DNA from: Rhizobium leguminosarum
Lineage (GTDB): Bacteria; Pseudomonadota; Alphaproteobacteria; Rhizobiales; Rhizobiaceae
Assembly: GCF_002953715.1 (NCBI RefSeq)
Contig: NZ_CP025014.1
Span: 528,530 to 592,529, forward strand
Direction: 5' to 3'
DNA length: 64,000 bases
Shown: positions 33,454 to 42,253 of the stretch, piece after piece
How the letters are laid out: the number at the start of each line of letters is the position of its first letter
Numbering within the stretch: the stretch's first letter is position 1
Translations under genes and position numbers: made by a program
The notes under the pieces: model-generated
Told to the model about the DNA's origin: nothing
The model's database searches: none
What the model saw: the letters and a program-made list of their open reading frames with translations, nothing else

Positions 33454-36033
33454 TTAGAAGAGATCGTACCTCGGATTTCGCTTTACCCATGTCGCCTTGG
33501 CGAGCTGAACGAGCCTGTCGTCAAGCGACTTGGTCTTCGGAAGTGCCTTTTGCTCCTGAGTGGTCAACTCGGCAACGAAGGTTTTTTCCGCTTTCTTCTT
33601 TGCAGCATTGGGCAAGGTCTTGAGTGCCGCCTTTGCCTGGTTCTTCGGATCGCCGCTGCCCGGCATGTTGATGGCGGTCGCCAGCGCGAAATAACGTGCC
33701 GCCGTTGCAAGGCTGTCAGCGTCCGTGCCTTCTTCTTTCGCCAGCATGGCGCGGTCGAGCGCACCCCAATAGTCGCCGCGTTCCGCGCCCATCTCCAGCC
33801 ACTTCACCGCTTCGGCCTTGTCCGCGGCAACGCCGATGCCGTCGCGGTACATGCGTCCGAGATTGGTCGGGGCATGAGGCTGTCCACCCTCCGCCGCCCG
33901 CGTGAATAGCTCGAGCGCTCTTGGGAGATCCTCCGGAGCGCCTTTTCCGAAACGGTAGACGAGCGCAAGATTGTTCAGCGAATAGATGTCGTTGCGCTGG
34001 ACGCCGGCCTCGTAGAAGCGGATGCCCCGCTCCGGATCGGCCGGAACGTTGACGCCGTTCAGGAAGATATAACCGAGCTCATTCATTGCATAAGTATGAC
34101 CGAGATCGGCAGCCTGTAGCATCAGTCGCAACCCTAGCTGCTGATCGGCCTTGGTGCCGCGGCCATAATAGAGCGCCTTGCCATAGCTGTGCAGGGCAAA
34201 GGGGTCGCCCTTGGCCGCACCGCCCTTGGCGATCTCGCTTGCCTTGGCTGCGTCGCGTGGGACAGAGGCGCCGAACTCGTAGAGCCTTGAGAATTCCTGG
34301 ATCGCCCGAACATGCCCGGCATCCATCGCCTTCTTGATCGTCGCAAAGGCTGTTTTGGTGTCGCGGTTGGCAAGCTGGGCGCGGCCGAGCTGATAGACAA
34401 AGCGCTCGACCTCAGGATAGGCCTTTATCGCCTCCGTGCAGGCGGGCAGTGCAACATTCGGGTCGATCTCGTTCGGCAGTTTGCCCGATGTCACACCCTG
34501 CAGGTCGAGGGGTGCCGCGGCTGCGGTGTCGCAGGCGTCGAGCGTTGGCTTGAGGGTGATGGTGGCGGGCGGCAGATTATCGTTGGCAGCCTGCAGCGTC
34601 AGGGCGAAGGTCTGGTTTTCCGTGCCGATCTGCGGCTCGTAGGAAAGCGCCGGAACATCCACTGCCTCAAGCACATGGCCAAGCCCGATCACCCGGTCTC
34701 CGGCGCGCAGCGTGCCTTTGTCGGGCAGAGCGGCGACCTTGAAGGTCATTTCGGTGGCCGACGCCGGTACCTCAGGCAGGCTGGCTTTGACGGGGCCGAC
34801 ACCGATCGTGGCCTCGATATCGCGCGGCAGTGTTTTCAGATAGGCGTCGGCATCGGCCAGCCGCACCTGCTTTTGCTGTTCGAGCTGGGCGAGCTTGGCG
34901 CCGGCATCCGCCGAGACGGTGATCGCCACCACGCCCTGCGTCGCCTGGCCGTAGGGATCGCTCACGGTATAACCGATCAGGCCGACGGTTCCGGCGGCAA
35001 CACCTGATGAATCATAGGTCAGCGCCGCCAGCGCTGCGGCAGGTATCTTCGCGCCCTGGTCGACCGGCTTGCCGTCGAAGCTGAGTTTGCCGGTCTTGGG
35101 AAGCTGGTTGAGGGTGACGAGCAGCGCCGAGCCGGTCTCGTCATGCGGCGGAGCGATCGGCAATTTGGTCGTGGCCGCACCCTCCGGCACGCTCACCTGC
35201 TGCATCGGTTCGACGGTCGGCGGCGGCGGCGCCGGAATGAAATAGAAGCTGTCCATCAGTGAGGAATTTTCCCAGGGGACCTGCTTGCCGCCGGTCATGG
35301 CGATCACATCACGGCGCACGTCGGTGAGGACCTGGCGGATTTCCTTGTTGGGTTCGCTGGCGCGCTTGATGAAGGATTCGGAATAGGGGCTCAGCGCCCC
35401 GGTGCCATCGAGCGCCACCTGGCCGGGTTCAGTGGAAAAGGCGATCAGACTGCCGAGATCGCTGTCGATACGTGCAAGTCCGCGTGTGGCGCCGACCGGT
35501 TCCAGTTTTTCCGCCATCCAGAATTTCTGGGCGTTGAAGGGATTGTTGCGGCAGGCGTCGAGGAAGATCAGCTGAACCCGTGAATTCTGCTTGAGATGGT
35601 TGAGGATGAGGTCGAGCGGCATGGTCTGCGTCTCGACGTCATAGGGCGTCTCCAGTGTCGCATCGACCGGCACGATGAAATTCTGTCCGCCCACCTGGAT
35701 GCCGTGGCCCGAATAATAGATCAGGCCGGCCTCGGCATTGCTGGTCGAACGGAGGAAGCGGCGCACCGTATCCTCGAGCCCGATGCGGTCGACATTGACG
35801 CCGATCGTCACATCGAAACCGGCCGCGCGCAGCGTGCTGGCGACCTCTTCGACATCATTGGCAGGATTGGGAAGCGAGGGCAGCGTCTTGTAGACAGAGT
35901 TGCCGATGACAAGGGCGACGCGGCGTCCGCTCTCTTCTGTAACGGCGGCAAATGCCGTGCCGATCGGCAGCAGCATTGCGGCAACGATCAGCAGATAAGC
36001 GCACAGTCTCTTGACGTGGTGAAACTTGGGCAT
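33454..36033 (-). CDS. Exported caspase-like protease with Sel1-type repeats
   Basis: An 859-residue protein. The signal peptide covers residues 1-30 (LLIVAAMLLPIGTAFA). The C14 domain (RVALVIGNSVYKTLPSLPNP) has His110 in YYSGHG and Cys161 in FLDACRNNPF, both intact. It is followed by SFYFIPAPPPP, a middle region of about 290 residues without known motifs, and a C-terminal series of Sel1/TPR-like repeats (ALHSYGKALYYGRGTKADQQ, APTNLGRMYRDGIGV, AMNELGYIFLNGV). Sel1 repeats usually mediate protein contacts. It heads a putative three-gene unit with the lipoprotein and the ICMT-like gene. Confidence 0.9.
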   Translation of the reverse strand: MPKFHHVKRLCAYLLIVAAMLLPIGTAFAAVTEESGRRVALVIGNSVYKTLPSLPNPANDVEEVASTLRAAGFDVTIGVNVDRIGLEDTVRRFLRSTSNAEAGLIYYSGHGIQVGGQNFIVPVDATLETPYDVETQTMPLDLILNHLKQNSRVQLIFLDACRNNPFNAQKFWMAEKLEPVGATRGLARIDSDLGSLIAFSTEPGQVALDGTGALSPYSESFIKRASEPNKEIRQVLTDVRRDVIAMTGGKQVPWENSSLMDSFYFIPAPPPPTVEPMQQVSVPEGAATTKLPIAPPHDETGSALLVTLNQLPKTGKLSFDGKPVDQGAKIPAAALAALTYDSSGVAAGTVGLIGYTVSDPYGQATQGVVAITVSADAGAKLAQLEQQKQVRLADADAYLKTLPRDIEATIGVGPVKASLPEVPASATEMTFKVAALPDKGTLRAGDRVIGLGHVLEAVDVPALSYEPQIGTENQTFALTLQAANDNLPPATITLKPTLDACDTAAAAPLDLQGVTSGKLPNEIDPNVALPACTEAIKAYPEVERFVYQLGRAQLANRDTKTAFATIKKAMDAGHVRAIQEFSRLYEFGASVPRDAAKASEIAKGGAAKGDPFALHSYGKALYYGRGTKADQQLGLRLMLQAADLGHTYAMNELGYIFLNGVNVPADPERGIRFYEAGVQRNDIYSLNNLALVYRFGKGAPEDLPRALELFTRAAEGGQPHAPTNLGRMYRDGIGVAADKAEAVKWLEMGAERGDYWGALDRAMLAKEEGTDADSLATAARYFALATAINMPGSGDPKNQAKAALKTLPNAAKKKAEKTFVAELTTQEQKALPKTKSLDDRLVQLAKATWVKRNPRYDLF

Positions 36034-36257
36034 GGCTCGATCGCAAACATTCTATTGTCCAGAGTTCAATAAAATTTGCTGGCCTGCTGGTGCTGGGCCC
36101 CCTCCGCATTCACACGACGAAAATATTCCTCGGCGCTTTAAAAAGCAAGCTTCGCCGCCTCCAAGTCAATTGGAGCAGTCCCGTCAGATTGGAAGCCCAT
36201 CGCCGACAAGAAAGACTGTCGAAATCAGGAATTTAACATGCGGCCGGCGAAGTTTCC

Positions 36258-37535
36258 TTAGCCTCGAAACGTATAGTTGCTGATCGAAGCCGGTTTCATC
36301 TCGATGGAGAAGCCTGGCAGGGTGGGCGGCATGTAGGCGGCGTTCTCGATCAGGCAGGGGTCGAGGAAGTGTTCGTGCAGATGATCGACATATTCGATGA
36401 CGCGGCCGTCCTTGGTCCCCGACACTGCGACGTAGTCGATCATCGACAGATGCTGCACATATTCGCACAGGCCGACGCCGCCGGCATGCGGCCAGACCGG
36501 CAGGTCGAACTTGGCGGCGATCAGCAGCACGGAGAGAACCTCGTTCAGCCCGCCCATGCGGCAGGAATCGATCTGTACGATGTCGATCGCGCCCTCGGCG
36601 ATGAACTGCTTGAACATGATGCGGTTCTGGCACATCTCGCCGGTCGCGACCTTCACCGGGGCGATCGCCTGGCGGATCTTGCGGTGGCCGGCGACATCAT
36701 CGGGGCTGGTGGGTTCCTCGATGAAGAAGGGCTTGGCGAAGGAGAGCGCCTTGACCCAGTCGATCGCCTGGCCGACATCCCAGACCTGATTGGCATCGAT
36801 CATCAGATAACGATCGGGACCGATTACCTCGCGGGCGATCCTCAGACGGCGGATGTCGTCTTCCAGGTCGCGGCCGACCTTCATCTTGATATGGTTGAAG
36901 CCGGCATCGATCGCCTCCTGGCAGAGGCGGCGCAGCTTTTCGTCGCCGTAGCCGAGCCAGCCGGCCGAGGTCGTGTAGCAGGCGTAGCCCTCCTTTTCGA
37001 GGATGGCGATGCGTTCCGCCTTGCCCGCCTCGGCGCGCTTCAGGATCTCGACCGCCTCGGCGCGCGTCAGCACATCGGTGAGATAGCGGTAATCGACGAT
37101 ATCGGCGATTTCTTCCGGCGACATCTCGGCGACGAGCCGCCAGACGGGCTTGCCGGCCTGTTTGGCAAGCAGATCCCAGACGGCATTGACGACGGCGCCC
37201 GTCGCCAGATGAATGGCGCCTTTTTCCGGGCCGATCCAGCGCAGCTGGCTGTCGCTGGTCAGGTGCCGCCAGAAGGTGCCTGGATGGGCGAGGACTTCGG
37301 CGAGGTCGGCGCCGACGACGAGGTGGCGCATCGCTTCGATCGCCATGCAGCAAATGTCGTTGCCTCGGCCGATGGTGAAGGTCAGGCCGTGGCCGGCAAG
37401 GCCCGGCGCATCCGTATCGAGAATGACGTAGGCCGCCGAATAATCCGGATCGGGATTCATCGCATCGGATCCATCAAGGCTTTGCGACGTGGGGAAGCGG
37501 AGATCGAAGACACGAAGGTCGGTGATGCGGGTCAT
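36258..37535 (-). CDS. L-fuconate dehydratase-like enolase-superfamily enzyme
   Basis: A 425-residue protein, the length of characterised L-fuconate dehydratases. Active-site motifs: KxK in HIKMKVGRD, metal ligands in MIDANQVWD, IEEPTSPDD and VATGEMCQN, and the general acid/base His in PVWPHAGGVGLCEY. The reaction would be L-fuconate to 2-keto-3-deoxy-L-fuconate with loss of water. The neighbouring SDR and lactonase fit the same non-phosphorylative fucose pathway. It is co-directional with the SDR, which lies upstream, with a strong GC hairpin between them. Confidence 0.87.
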   Translation of the reverse strand: MTRITDLRVFDLRFPTSQSLDGSDAMNPDPDYSAAYVILDTDAPGLAGHGLTFTIGRGNDICCMAIEAMRHLVVGADLAEVLAHPGTFWRHLTSDSQLRWIGPEKGAIHLATGAVVNAVWDLLAKQAGKPVWRLVAEMSPEEIADIVDYRYLTDVLTRAEAVEILKRAEAGKAERIAILEKEGYACYTTSAGWLGYGDEKLRRLCQEAIDAGFNHIKMKVGRDLEDDIRRLRIAREVIGPDRYLMIDANQVWDVGQAIDWVKALSFAKPFFIEEPTSPDDVAGHRKIRQAIAPVKVATGEMCQNRIMFKQFIAEGAIDIVQIDSCRMGGLNEVLSVLLIAAKFDLPVWPHAGGVGLCEYVQHLSMIDYVAVSGTKDGRVIEYVDHLHEHFLDPCLIENAAYMPPTLPGFSIEMKPASISNYTFRG

Positions 37536-37583
37536 GGTGTTTCTCCCGATTATATGCGCCGATTATATAGAGCCGATTGCAGT

Positions 37584-37617
37584 GGCCGGGCCGGCCGGCA
37601 AGATTGCCGGGCCGGCC
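37584..37617. other. GC-rich hairpin between the SDR and dehydratase genes
   Basis: GGCCGGCCGGCAA pairs imperfectly with TTGCCGGGCCGGCC around a very short loop. It lies after the SDR stop and before the dehydratase start on their coding strand. There is no T-run, so it may be an attenuator, an mRNA stabiliser or a processing site. Confidence 0.4.
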
Positions 37618-37630
37618 GCATCAGCTGAAA

Positions 37631-38365
37631 TCAGATCGTCCAGCCGCCGTCGATGGCGATCGCCTGGCCCGACGTGTAGGTCGCGCCGGCGAGATAGACG
37701 GCGAGATCGGCGATCTCTTCCGGCGAGCCGAGCCGGCCCATCGGCTGGCGGGCGATAAAGGCAGCGCGCGCTGCGTCGTAATCGCCCTGCGCGCGCATGC
37801 GGTCCTGCAGCGACGGGCTTTCCACCGTGCCGGGGCAGATAGCGTTGCAGCGGATGCCCTGACCGACGTAATCGGCGGCAACGGCTTTGGTGAGCCCGAT
37901 CACCGCCGCCTTGGTGACGCCGTAGGCGAAGCGGTTCGGCACGCCCTTGATGCTGGAGGCGACGGAGGCCATGTTGATGATCGCTCCGTCCTTGCGCTCG
38001 ATCATGCCGGGCAGCACGGCGCGGATGGTGCGGATCATCGCCTTGACGTTGAGGTCAAAGGCAAATTCGAGATCGGAATCCTTCATCTCGAGGATCGAGC
38101 CGGCATGGACGAAGCCGGCGCAGTTGAACAGCACGTCGACAGTGCCGATCTCGGCGACGAGGGCCTTGACCGCGTCCTCTTCGAGCACGTTCAACTGATG
38201 CGTGAAAACGCCGGTTTCAGCGGCAAGCGTCGCCAGCGCCTCGGTGTTGATGTCCGTCGCGTGAACCTTGGCGCCGATCGCGGCAAAGGCTGCTGCCGTC
38301 GCCCGGCCGATGCCCTGACCGGCGGCGGTGATGAGAACGGTCTTGCCGGAAAGTCTGTTTGTCAT
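37631..38365 (-). CDS. SDR, probable 2-keto-3-deoxy-L-fuconate dehydrogenase
   Basis: A 244-residue classical SDR. It has TAAGQGIGRATAAAF near residue 14, FNCAG in the NNAG position, NMASVASSIKG with catalytic Ser, FAYGVTK with Tyr and Lys, and the C-terminal SGQAIAIDGGWTI. It resembles the DHRS6 branch, which oxidises hydroxybutyrate or deoxyfuconate. With the fuconate dehydratase and lactonase genes this supports oxidation of 2-keto-3-deoxy-L-fuconate. It is the first gene of the leftward operon and diverges from the IclR gene. Confidence 0.83.
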   Translation of the reverse strand: MTNRLSGKTVLITAAGQGIGRATAAAFAAIGAKVHATDINTEALATLAAETGVFTHQLNVLEEDAVKALVAEIGTVDVLFNCAGFVHAGSILEMKDSDLEFAFDLNVKAMIRTIRAVLPGMIERKDGAIINMASVASSIKGVPNRFAYGVTKAAVIGLTKAVAADYVGQGIRCNAICPGTVESPSLQDRMRAQGDYDAARAAFIARQPMGRLGSPEEIADLAVYLAGATYTSGQAIAIDGGWTI

Positions 38366-38699
38366 GTCACGGGCCTTTTCTGGAATTGTCTACGCTGAAC
38401 GATGGAGTGCGGTTGATATCTTGGCGAAGCTCGGTCGTGATGGAGCACGCCGGTCTGCTTCCGGAGGTGCATGGTTCTCTGCGTTAAATGGAGGAGTTGG
38501 CGCTGTTGCACAGGCAGATCAGCGGGAGATTCAGCCGATTGGCTGCTTTTTCGGCGATCTCCGCCGGCGGCAGGGCCGATGACCATTCCCATGCGCTGCA
38601 CGGTCTTCCTCCCTGTCCCCGGCTTGCTTATGATCCTGCCGCTCGGGGCGCCTTCGGTACCTCAGTCGTTCGCTTCCGATCGACCTTTTTCAGTGATGA

Positions 38700-38724
38700 T
38701 TTGTCTGTTTATAGACAAACAGAC
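38700..38724. promoter_or_regulatory. Overlapping dyads, candidate IclR operator 1
   Basis: TTTGTCT-N6-AGACAAA (38700-38719) overlaps GTCTGTTT-N6-AAACAGAC (38703-38724), both perfect. They lie about 85-110 bases before the IclR start in the divergent region. Confidence 0.55.
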
Positions 38725-38769
38725 GATTGGCCAAGGGTCAAGTGCGAAGTTTTCCTTTTCCGGCTGCAG

Positions 38770-38787
38770 TTCTGCGTATATGCAGAA
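38770..38787. promoter_or_regulatory. Candidate IclR operator 2
   Basis: TTCTGC-GTATAT-GCAGAA is a perfect 18-base dyad, 21 bases before the IclR start codon and just before its ribosome binding site. The form resembles TTCC-N6-GGAA IclR sites. Autoregulation is inferred. Confidence 0.55.
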
Positions 38788-38808
38788 TAATATTCACAGG
38801 AGGAAGGA

Positions 38809-39594
38809 ATGGAGATCGACGAGTCCGACCGCTACCGCGCTCCTGCCCTCGATAAGGGCCTCGATATCCTGGAATTGCTCGCCGGCGTCGACAGTGGCCT
38901 CACCCAGGCCGAAATCGCCAAACGGCTCGACCGCAGCCCCAACGAATTCTACCGCATGCTCGACCGGCTGGTGCGCCGCGGTTACGTCACCCGGCTGGAT
39001 GGCGACCGCTATTCGCTGACACTGAAGCTCTTCGGTCTTGCCCAACTGCACGCGCCGGTGCGCCGGCTCGCCTCCTATGCCACGCCGCTGATGCGCGATC
39101 TCGCCCAGCGCACGCGCCAGGCCAATCATCTTGCCGTCTTCGATCGCGGCGCGGCTGTCGTCATCGCCCAGCAGGAGGCGCCGGACTATTGGGGATTCTC
39201 GATCCGCATCGGCGCCCATATCAGCCTCTTCGACACCGGCTCGGGACATGTGCTGCTTGCCTTCCGCAGCGAGGAGGAGCGGGAGATGATGATCTCGGAA
39301 CATGTGCGCAGCCGCTCAGACATCGAACTCGGGCCAGAATTCTACGATCGTCTCCACCAGATCCGCGAGCGCGGCTACGAGATGATGGCGAGCGCCCAGA
39401 CATCAGGCGTCTACAATCTTTCCGCTCCGGTTCTTGGACCGGACCGCCGCTGCATCGCCGCCCTCACCTGCCCCTTTATCGCGCTCGTCAATGCGCCGTC
39501 CGCTCCCGACATCACGCAGGCGATCACACTGGTGCAGAAGACCGCCGCCCAGCTTTCGCTGCTTGCCGGCGCCGATGTCGTCAACCCCGCCTGA
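38809..39594 (+). CDS. IclR-family transcriptional regulator
   Basis: A 261-residue protein. The N-terminal winged helix (ALDKGLDILELLAGVDSGLT, QAEIAKRLDRSPNEFYRMLD) is followed by the IclR effector domain (ANHLAVFDRGAAVVIAQQEA, CIAALTCPFIAL). ATG at 38809 follows AGGAGGAAGGA. It diverges from the dehydrogenase/dehydratase genes and precedes the lactonase by 77 bases, so it is the likely local regulator of the pathway, responding to an acid sugar intermediate. Confidence 0.92.
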   Translation: MEIDESDRYRAPALDKGLDILELLAGVDSGLTQAEIAKRLDRSPNEFYRMLDRLVRRGYVTRLDGDRYSLTLKLFGLAQLHAPVRRLASYATPLMRDLAQRTRQANHLAVFDRGAAVVIAQQEAPDYWGFSIRIGAHISLFDTGSGHVLLAFRSEEEREMMISEHVRSRSDIELGPEFYDRLHQIRERGYEMMASAQTSGVYNLSAPVLGPDRRCIAALTCPFIALVNAPSAPDITQAITLVQKTAAQLSLLAGADVVNPA

Positions 39595-39671
39595 GGCCTA
39601 AGAATTTCTATTTGAACAATCCATTCACCAGGAATAGGTTTGCCGCAAAACCACTCTGGGAGGAGAAGAGC

Positions 39672-40508
39672 GTGTTCATCGACACCCATCTGCACATCAT
39701 CGATCGATCGGCCCTGCCCTATCCCTGGCTCTCAGGCGTGCCCGCTCTCGATCATGATTTCCTCTACGAGACCTATGCGACGGAGGCCCGGCGCTGCGGC
39801 ATCACCACGGTGCTGCATATGGAGGTCGACGTCGATCCCGCCGCGATGCAAGCCGAGACCAATCACGTCGCCAGCATCGCCAAAGAGGAAGGCAGTCTGA
39901 TTGCCGGCGCTATCGTCTCCTGCCGGCCGGAAGAGGAAGGCTTTGCCGCCTATCTCGAGCGGCAAAAGGCCGATCCCTTCGTCAAGGGGTTCCGCCGCGT
40001 GCTGCATGTCGTGCCGGATGATGTCTCCGAAGGCGCCCTGTTCCGCGAAAACATCAGGGGCATTGGCGGCAGTGGCCTGACTTTCGACCTCTGCACATTG
40101 CCGCATCAGGCGAGCCGTGTGACCGCCGTCGTCGATCTCGCGCCTGATGTGCAGTTCGTGCTCGACCATTGCGGCGTGCCTGACATCCGCTCGGACGCCT
40201 TCCAGCCCTGGAAGGCCGGCATATCAGAGATTGCCCGGCGCCCGAACGTGGTCTGCAAGGTCTCCGGCGTTGTCGCCTATGCCGATGCGAAGACATGGAC
40301 GGCGCAAACGCTGCAGCCCTATCTCGAACATGTGATCGCAAGTTTCGGCTGGGACCGCGTCGTCTGGGGCAGCGATTGGCCGGTCTGCACGCTCGGTGGC
40401 GGCCTCTCTACCTGGGTCGCGGCGACCCATGCGATGCTCTCCGGCGTGAGCGAGGCAGAGCGCTCGAAGTTGCTTTTCGCCAACGCGCAGCGTCTCTGGT
40501 CGCTCTGA
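39672..40508 (+). CDS. Amidohydrolase-family lactonase, probable L-fuconolactone hydrolase
   Basis: A 278-residue COG3618-type metal-dependent hydrolase from GTG at 39672, with GGAG upstream. Motifs: FIDTHLHIID at the N-terminus, FVKGFRRVLHVVPDD, FVLDHCGVPD with conserved His and Asp, and VVWGSDWPVC near the end. In acid-sugar pathways this family opens fuconolactone or rhamnonolactone rings. Neighbouring dehydratase and SDR genes favour fuconolactone, but 4-sulfomuconolactone or similar substrates are possible. Confidence 0.82.
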   Translation: MFIDTHLHIIDRSALPYPWLSGVPALDHDFLYETYATEARRCGITTVLHMEVDVDPAAMQAETNHVASIAKEEGSLIAGAIVSCRPEEEGFAAYLERQKADPFVKGFRRVLHVVPDDVSEGALFRENIRGIGGSGLTFDLCTLPHQASRVTAVVDLAPDVQFVLDHCGVPDIRSDAFQPWKAGISEIARRPNVVCKVSGVVAYADAKTWTAQTLQPYLEHVIASFGWDRVVWGSDWPVCTLGGGLSTWVAATHAMLSGVSEAERSKLLFANAQRLWSL

Positions 40509-40539
40509 CGTCACAAAATAAAGCGACCGGTCTCCTGGA

Positions 40540-40562
40540 CGTGCCATTTCGGCATGTTTTTT
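40540..40562 (+). terminator. Rho-independent terminator after the lactonase gene
   Basis: CGTGCC-ATTTC-GGCATG (one G-T pair) is followed by six T. It begins 32 bases after the lactonase stop. Confidence 0.75.
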
Positions 40563-40577
40563 GTATCGTTCCGGGAC

Positions 40578-40599
40578 AAAAAACGCCCGATTTTCGGGC
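40578..40599 (-). terminator. Terminator-like hairpin on the minus strand
   Basis: On the minus strand GCCCGA-AAA-TCGGGC is followed by a T-run (complement of AAAAAA at 40578-40583). No minus-strand gene ends nearby, so it may stop antisense transcription from the 41 kb side. Confidence 0.45.
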
Positions 40600-40710
40600 T
40601 TAACGCTATCTACATGCAAGCAATTGCTAGCCTTATTTATCTCGGCTAAAAGTTGTTGACACGGATATGGCGAATGACCCCTGTCCGCTGCCTTCAGAAG
40701 GGAAAATGAG

Positions 40711-41115
40711 ATGAAAGAAGAACCGCATTCCGTCGATGTTCACGTCGGAAAGACGATCCGTATCCAGCGTCTGTTGAGGAAAGTTTCTCAGACGGAACTG
40801 GGAGATCGTGTTGGCGTAACGTTCCAGCAGATCCAGAAGTACGAAAAGGGCTCCAACCGCGTTTCCGCCAGCATGCTGGTCGAAATCGCCGGCGCGCTGA
40901 AGGTCGATGTCAGGACGTTTTTTGACGATCTGTCGACCCCTGATACGGCCAACGACAACCCCGCTCCGAGCGAGGAATTCGTTATTTCGCGCGAAGGCGT
41001 GCAACTCAATGCGGCGTTCTTTTCGATCAAGAACGAAGCGCTTCGCAAGAAGATCCTGAAGCTCGTCCAGGCGATTGCCAACACCGAACAGTTGGAAACC
41101 GAAGCGGCCGAATAG
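40711..41115 (+). CDS. XRE-family helix-turn-helix regulator (PraR-like)
   Basis: A 134-residue protein. The N-terminal Cro/C1-type HTH (VGKTIRIQRLLRKVSQTELG, VGVTFQQIQKYEKGSNRVSA) is typical of the rhizobial family that includes PraR. It is followed by VRTFFDDLST and a helical C-terminus (EALRKKILKLVQAIANTEQL). These proteins repress quorum-sensing or biofilm genes in Rhizobium, but this paralog's targets are unknown. It is preceded by a weak TTGACA-like element near 40653 and its own ribosome binding site. Confidence 0.88.
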   Translation: MKEEPHSVDVHVGKTIRIQRLLRKVSQTELGDRVGVTFQQIQKYEKGSNRVSASMLVEIAGALKVDVRTFFDDLSTPDTANDNPAPSEEFVISREGVQLNAAFFSIKNEALRKKILKLVQAIANTEQLETEAAE

Positions 41116-41176
41116 ACCGGTTGTCCTTCACGCGCTCCAAACGGACCGCATGAGGATCAATGGCGATCAATCGCAA

Positions 41177-41443
41177 TCAATGGCGATCGATCAGGATTAG
41201 ATTCTCGCTGGCATCCTTCATTGCGATCTTGGCTTTGCTGCCGAGCAGCTTCTCGAGATTGACGTCAAGCTCCCTGTCGGGATCTATGCCGTCCCAATCG
41301 ATGACGACCTGCAGCAGCGCCATGTTCGTCAGGTGCATCAGATTGCGCAGCTGAAGCTTTTCAGCCTCATCCTTGGCTGCCGACAGCAGCCGGAAGATCC
41401 TTGCGTATTCGCTGCCGGTACCCTCGTTGTATTGATCAAACAT
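41177..41443 (-). CDS. Small conserved-looking hypothetical protein
   Basis: An 88-residue protein, soluble and mostly helical (YARIFRLLSAAKDEAEKLQL, RNLMHLTNMALLQVVIDWDG), acidic, no Cys. An RBS-like AGAGG precedes ATG. It lies downstream of the TfuA gene on the same strand, 67 bases after its stop, and could be the last gene of that unit. I do not recognise a family. Confidence 0.6.
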   Translation of the reverse strand: MFDQYNEGTGSEYARIFRLLSAAKDEAEKLQLRNLMHLTNMALLQVVIDWDGIDPDRELDVNLEKLLGSKAKIAMKDASENLILIDRH

Positions 41444-41509
41444 CGTTCCCGCCTCTTTGGTCGTGGAACCCTACGATTCCGTCACTGCTGCATCTTTCCG
41501 CCGCGACCG

Positions 41510-42253
41510 TTATTCAAGCGTTACAGGAACCGCATTGCGCGTGACTTCGGCGTGCAAGAGCTCCCAATGTGAGGTCGCGGCAAAGTGCCAGTCACGGTTG
41601 ACGGGGAGGAATTTATCCCGGCGCAGCCATTCCAGCACCACGCGCGCGTCGTTGCGCTTGCGCTCGACGCGGCTGCTGCGGATGGCGGCGAGGATATGGT
41701 CGCGGCGCGGCTTGCGGAAATGGCACTCGTCGGCCACCTTCGCATAGGTGCGCTCGGAGAAATGCAGAAACCGGCCGGCCAGCAACAGCTTCTTGCGCTC
41801 ACCGGGCGAAATCTCGCCTTTGGCGTGAAGCGCATCGATCGTCGGCTCGAAATCGACCCAGGGAACGGAAAGCGGCAGCCAGCCGAGCTCCTGCGGCGCA
41901 TGCACCAGCGCGACGGCCTCATCGTCGAGCAGCCGTCCGGACTCGTAATCTTCGAAGATCGAGCCAAGCCCGACCATACCGAAGGGGGCGCATTCGGCTG
42001 CCCGCAACGCCCCCATGCTGGCCCCGCCGGCAACGGCGACATCATGTTCGAGTGCGTAAAGTATTTCCTTGTGCCAGACCGAAGGCAGATCGCCGAAATA
42101 GCCGTCGACGAGGCCGATCGCCGTGGCGCCGTCCCGAACGGCCTTCAGGATGTCGCCGGCGGCGGCCGGCGGCCGGAAATCGATGCAAGGAGACATGGCT
42201 CTTGCCGCGGCAAGATCACTGCCAAGGCTCGGGCCGACGAACAGCACCTTCAT
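41510..42253 (-). CDS. TfuA-like protein, partner of YcaO
   Basis: A 247-residue TfuA-domain protein: VLFVGPSLGSDLAAARAM at the N-terminus, AIGLVDGYFGDLPSVWHKEI, VAVAGGASMGALRAAECAPF and GMVGLGSIFEDYESG. TfuA proteins work with YcaO enzymes to install thioamides in peptides (trifolitoxin, thioviridamide-like compounds) or in methyl-CoM reductase, probably by delivering sulfur. Its ATG overlaps the YcaO stop (ATGA), so the two are translationally coupled. This strongly suggests backbone thioamidation of a local peptide. Confidence 0.88.
   Translation of the reverse strand: MKVLFVGPSLGSDLAAARAMSPCIDFRPPAAAGDILKAVRDGATAIGLVDGYFGDLPSVWHKEILYALEHDVAVAGGASMGALRAAECAPFGMVGLGSIFEDYESGRLLDDEAVALVHAPQELGWLPLSVPWVDFEPTIDALHAKGEISPGERKKLLLAGRFLHFSERTYAKVADECHFRKPRRDHILAAIRSSRVERKRNDARVVLEWLRRDKFLPVNRDWHFAATSHWELLHAEVTRNAVPVTLE

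Larger units (their letters stand above)
38366..38808. promoter_or_regulatory. Divergent control region of the fucose-type genes
   Basis: No coding frame is convincing here. Two dyads near the IclR end are listed separately. The stretch between 38400 and 38690 shows nothing I can name. Confidence 0.5.

Noticed and set aside
19025..36033. Interpretation of the caspase genes as an intracellular anti-phage (abortive infection) system
   Set aside because: All three caspase proteins and the trypsin and serpin carry signal peptides, so they act outside the cytoplasm. No nucleotide-binding sensor or phage-defence neighbour was seen.
36369..37628. A 419-codon frame antisense to the fuconate dehydratase gene
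   Set aside because: Same reasoning: all catalytic motifs are on the minus strand.
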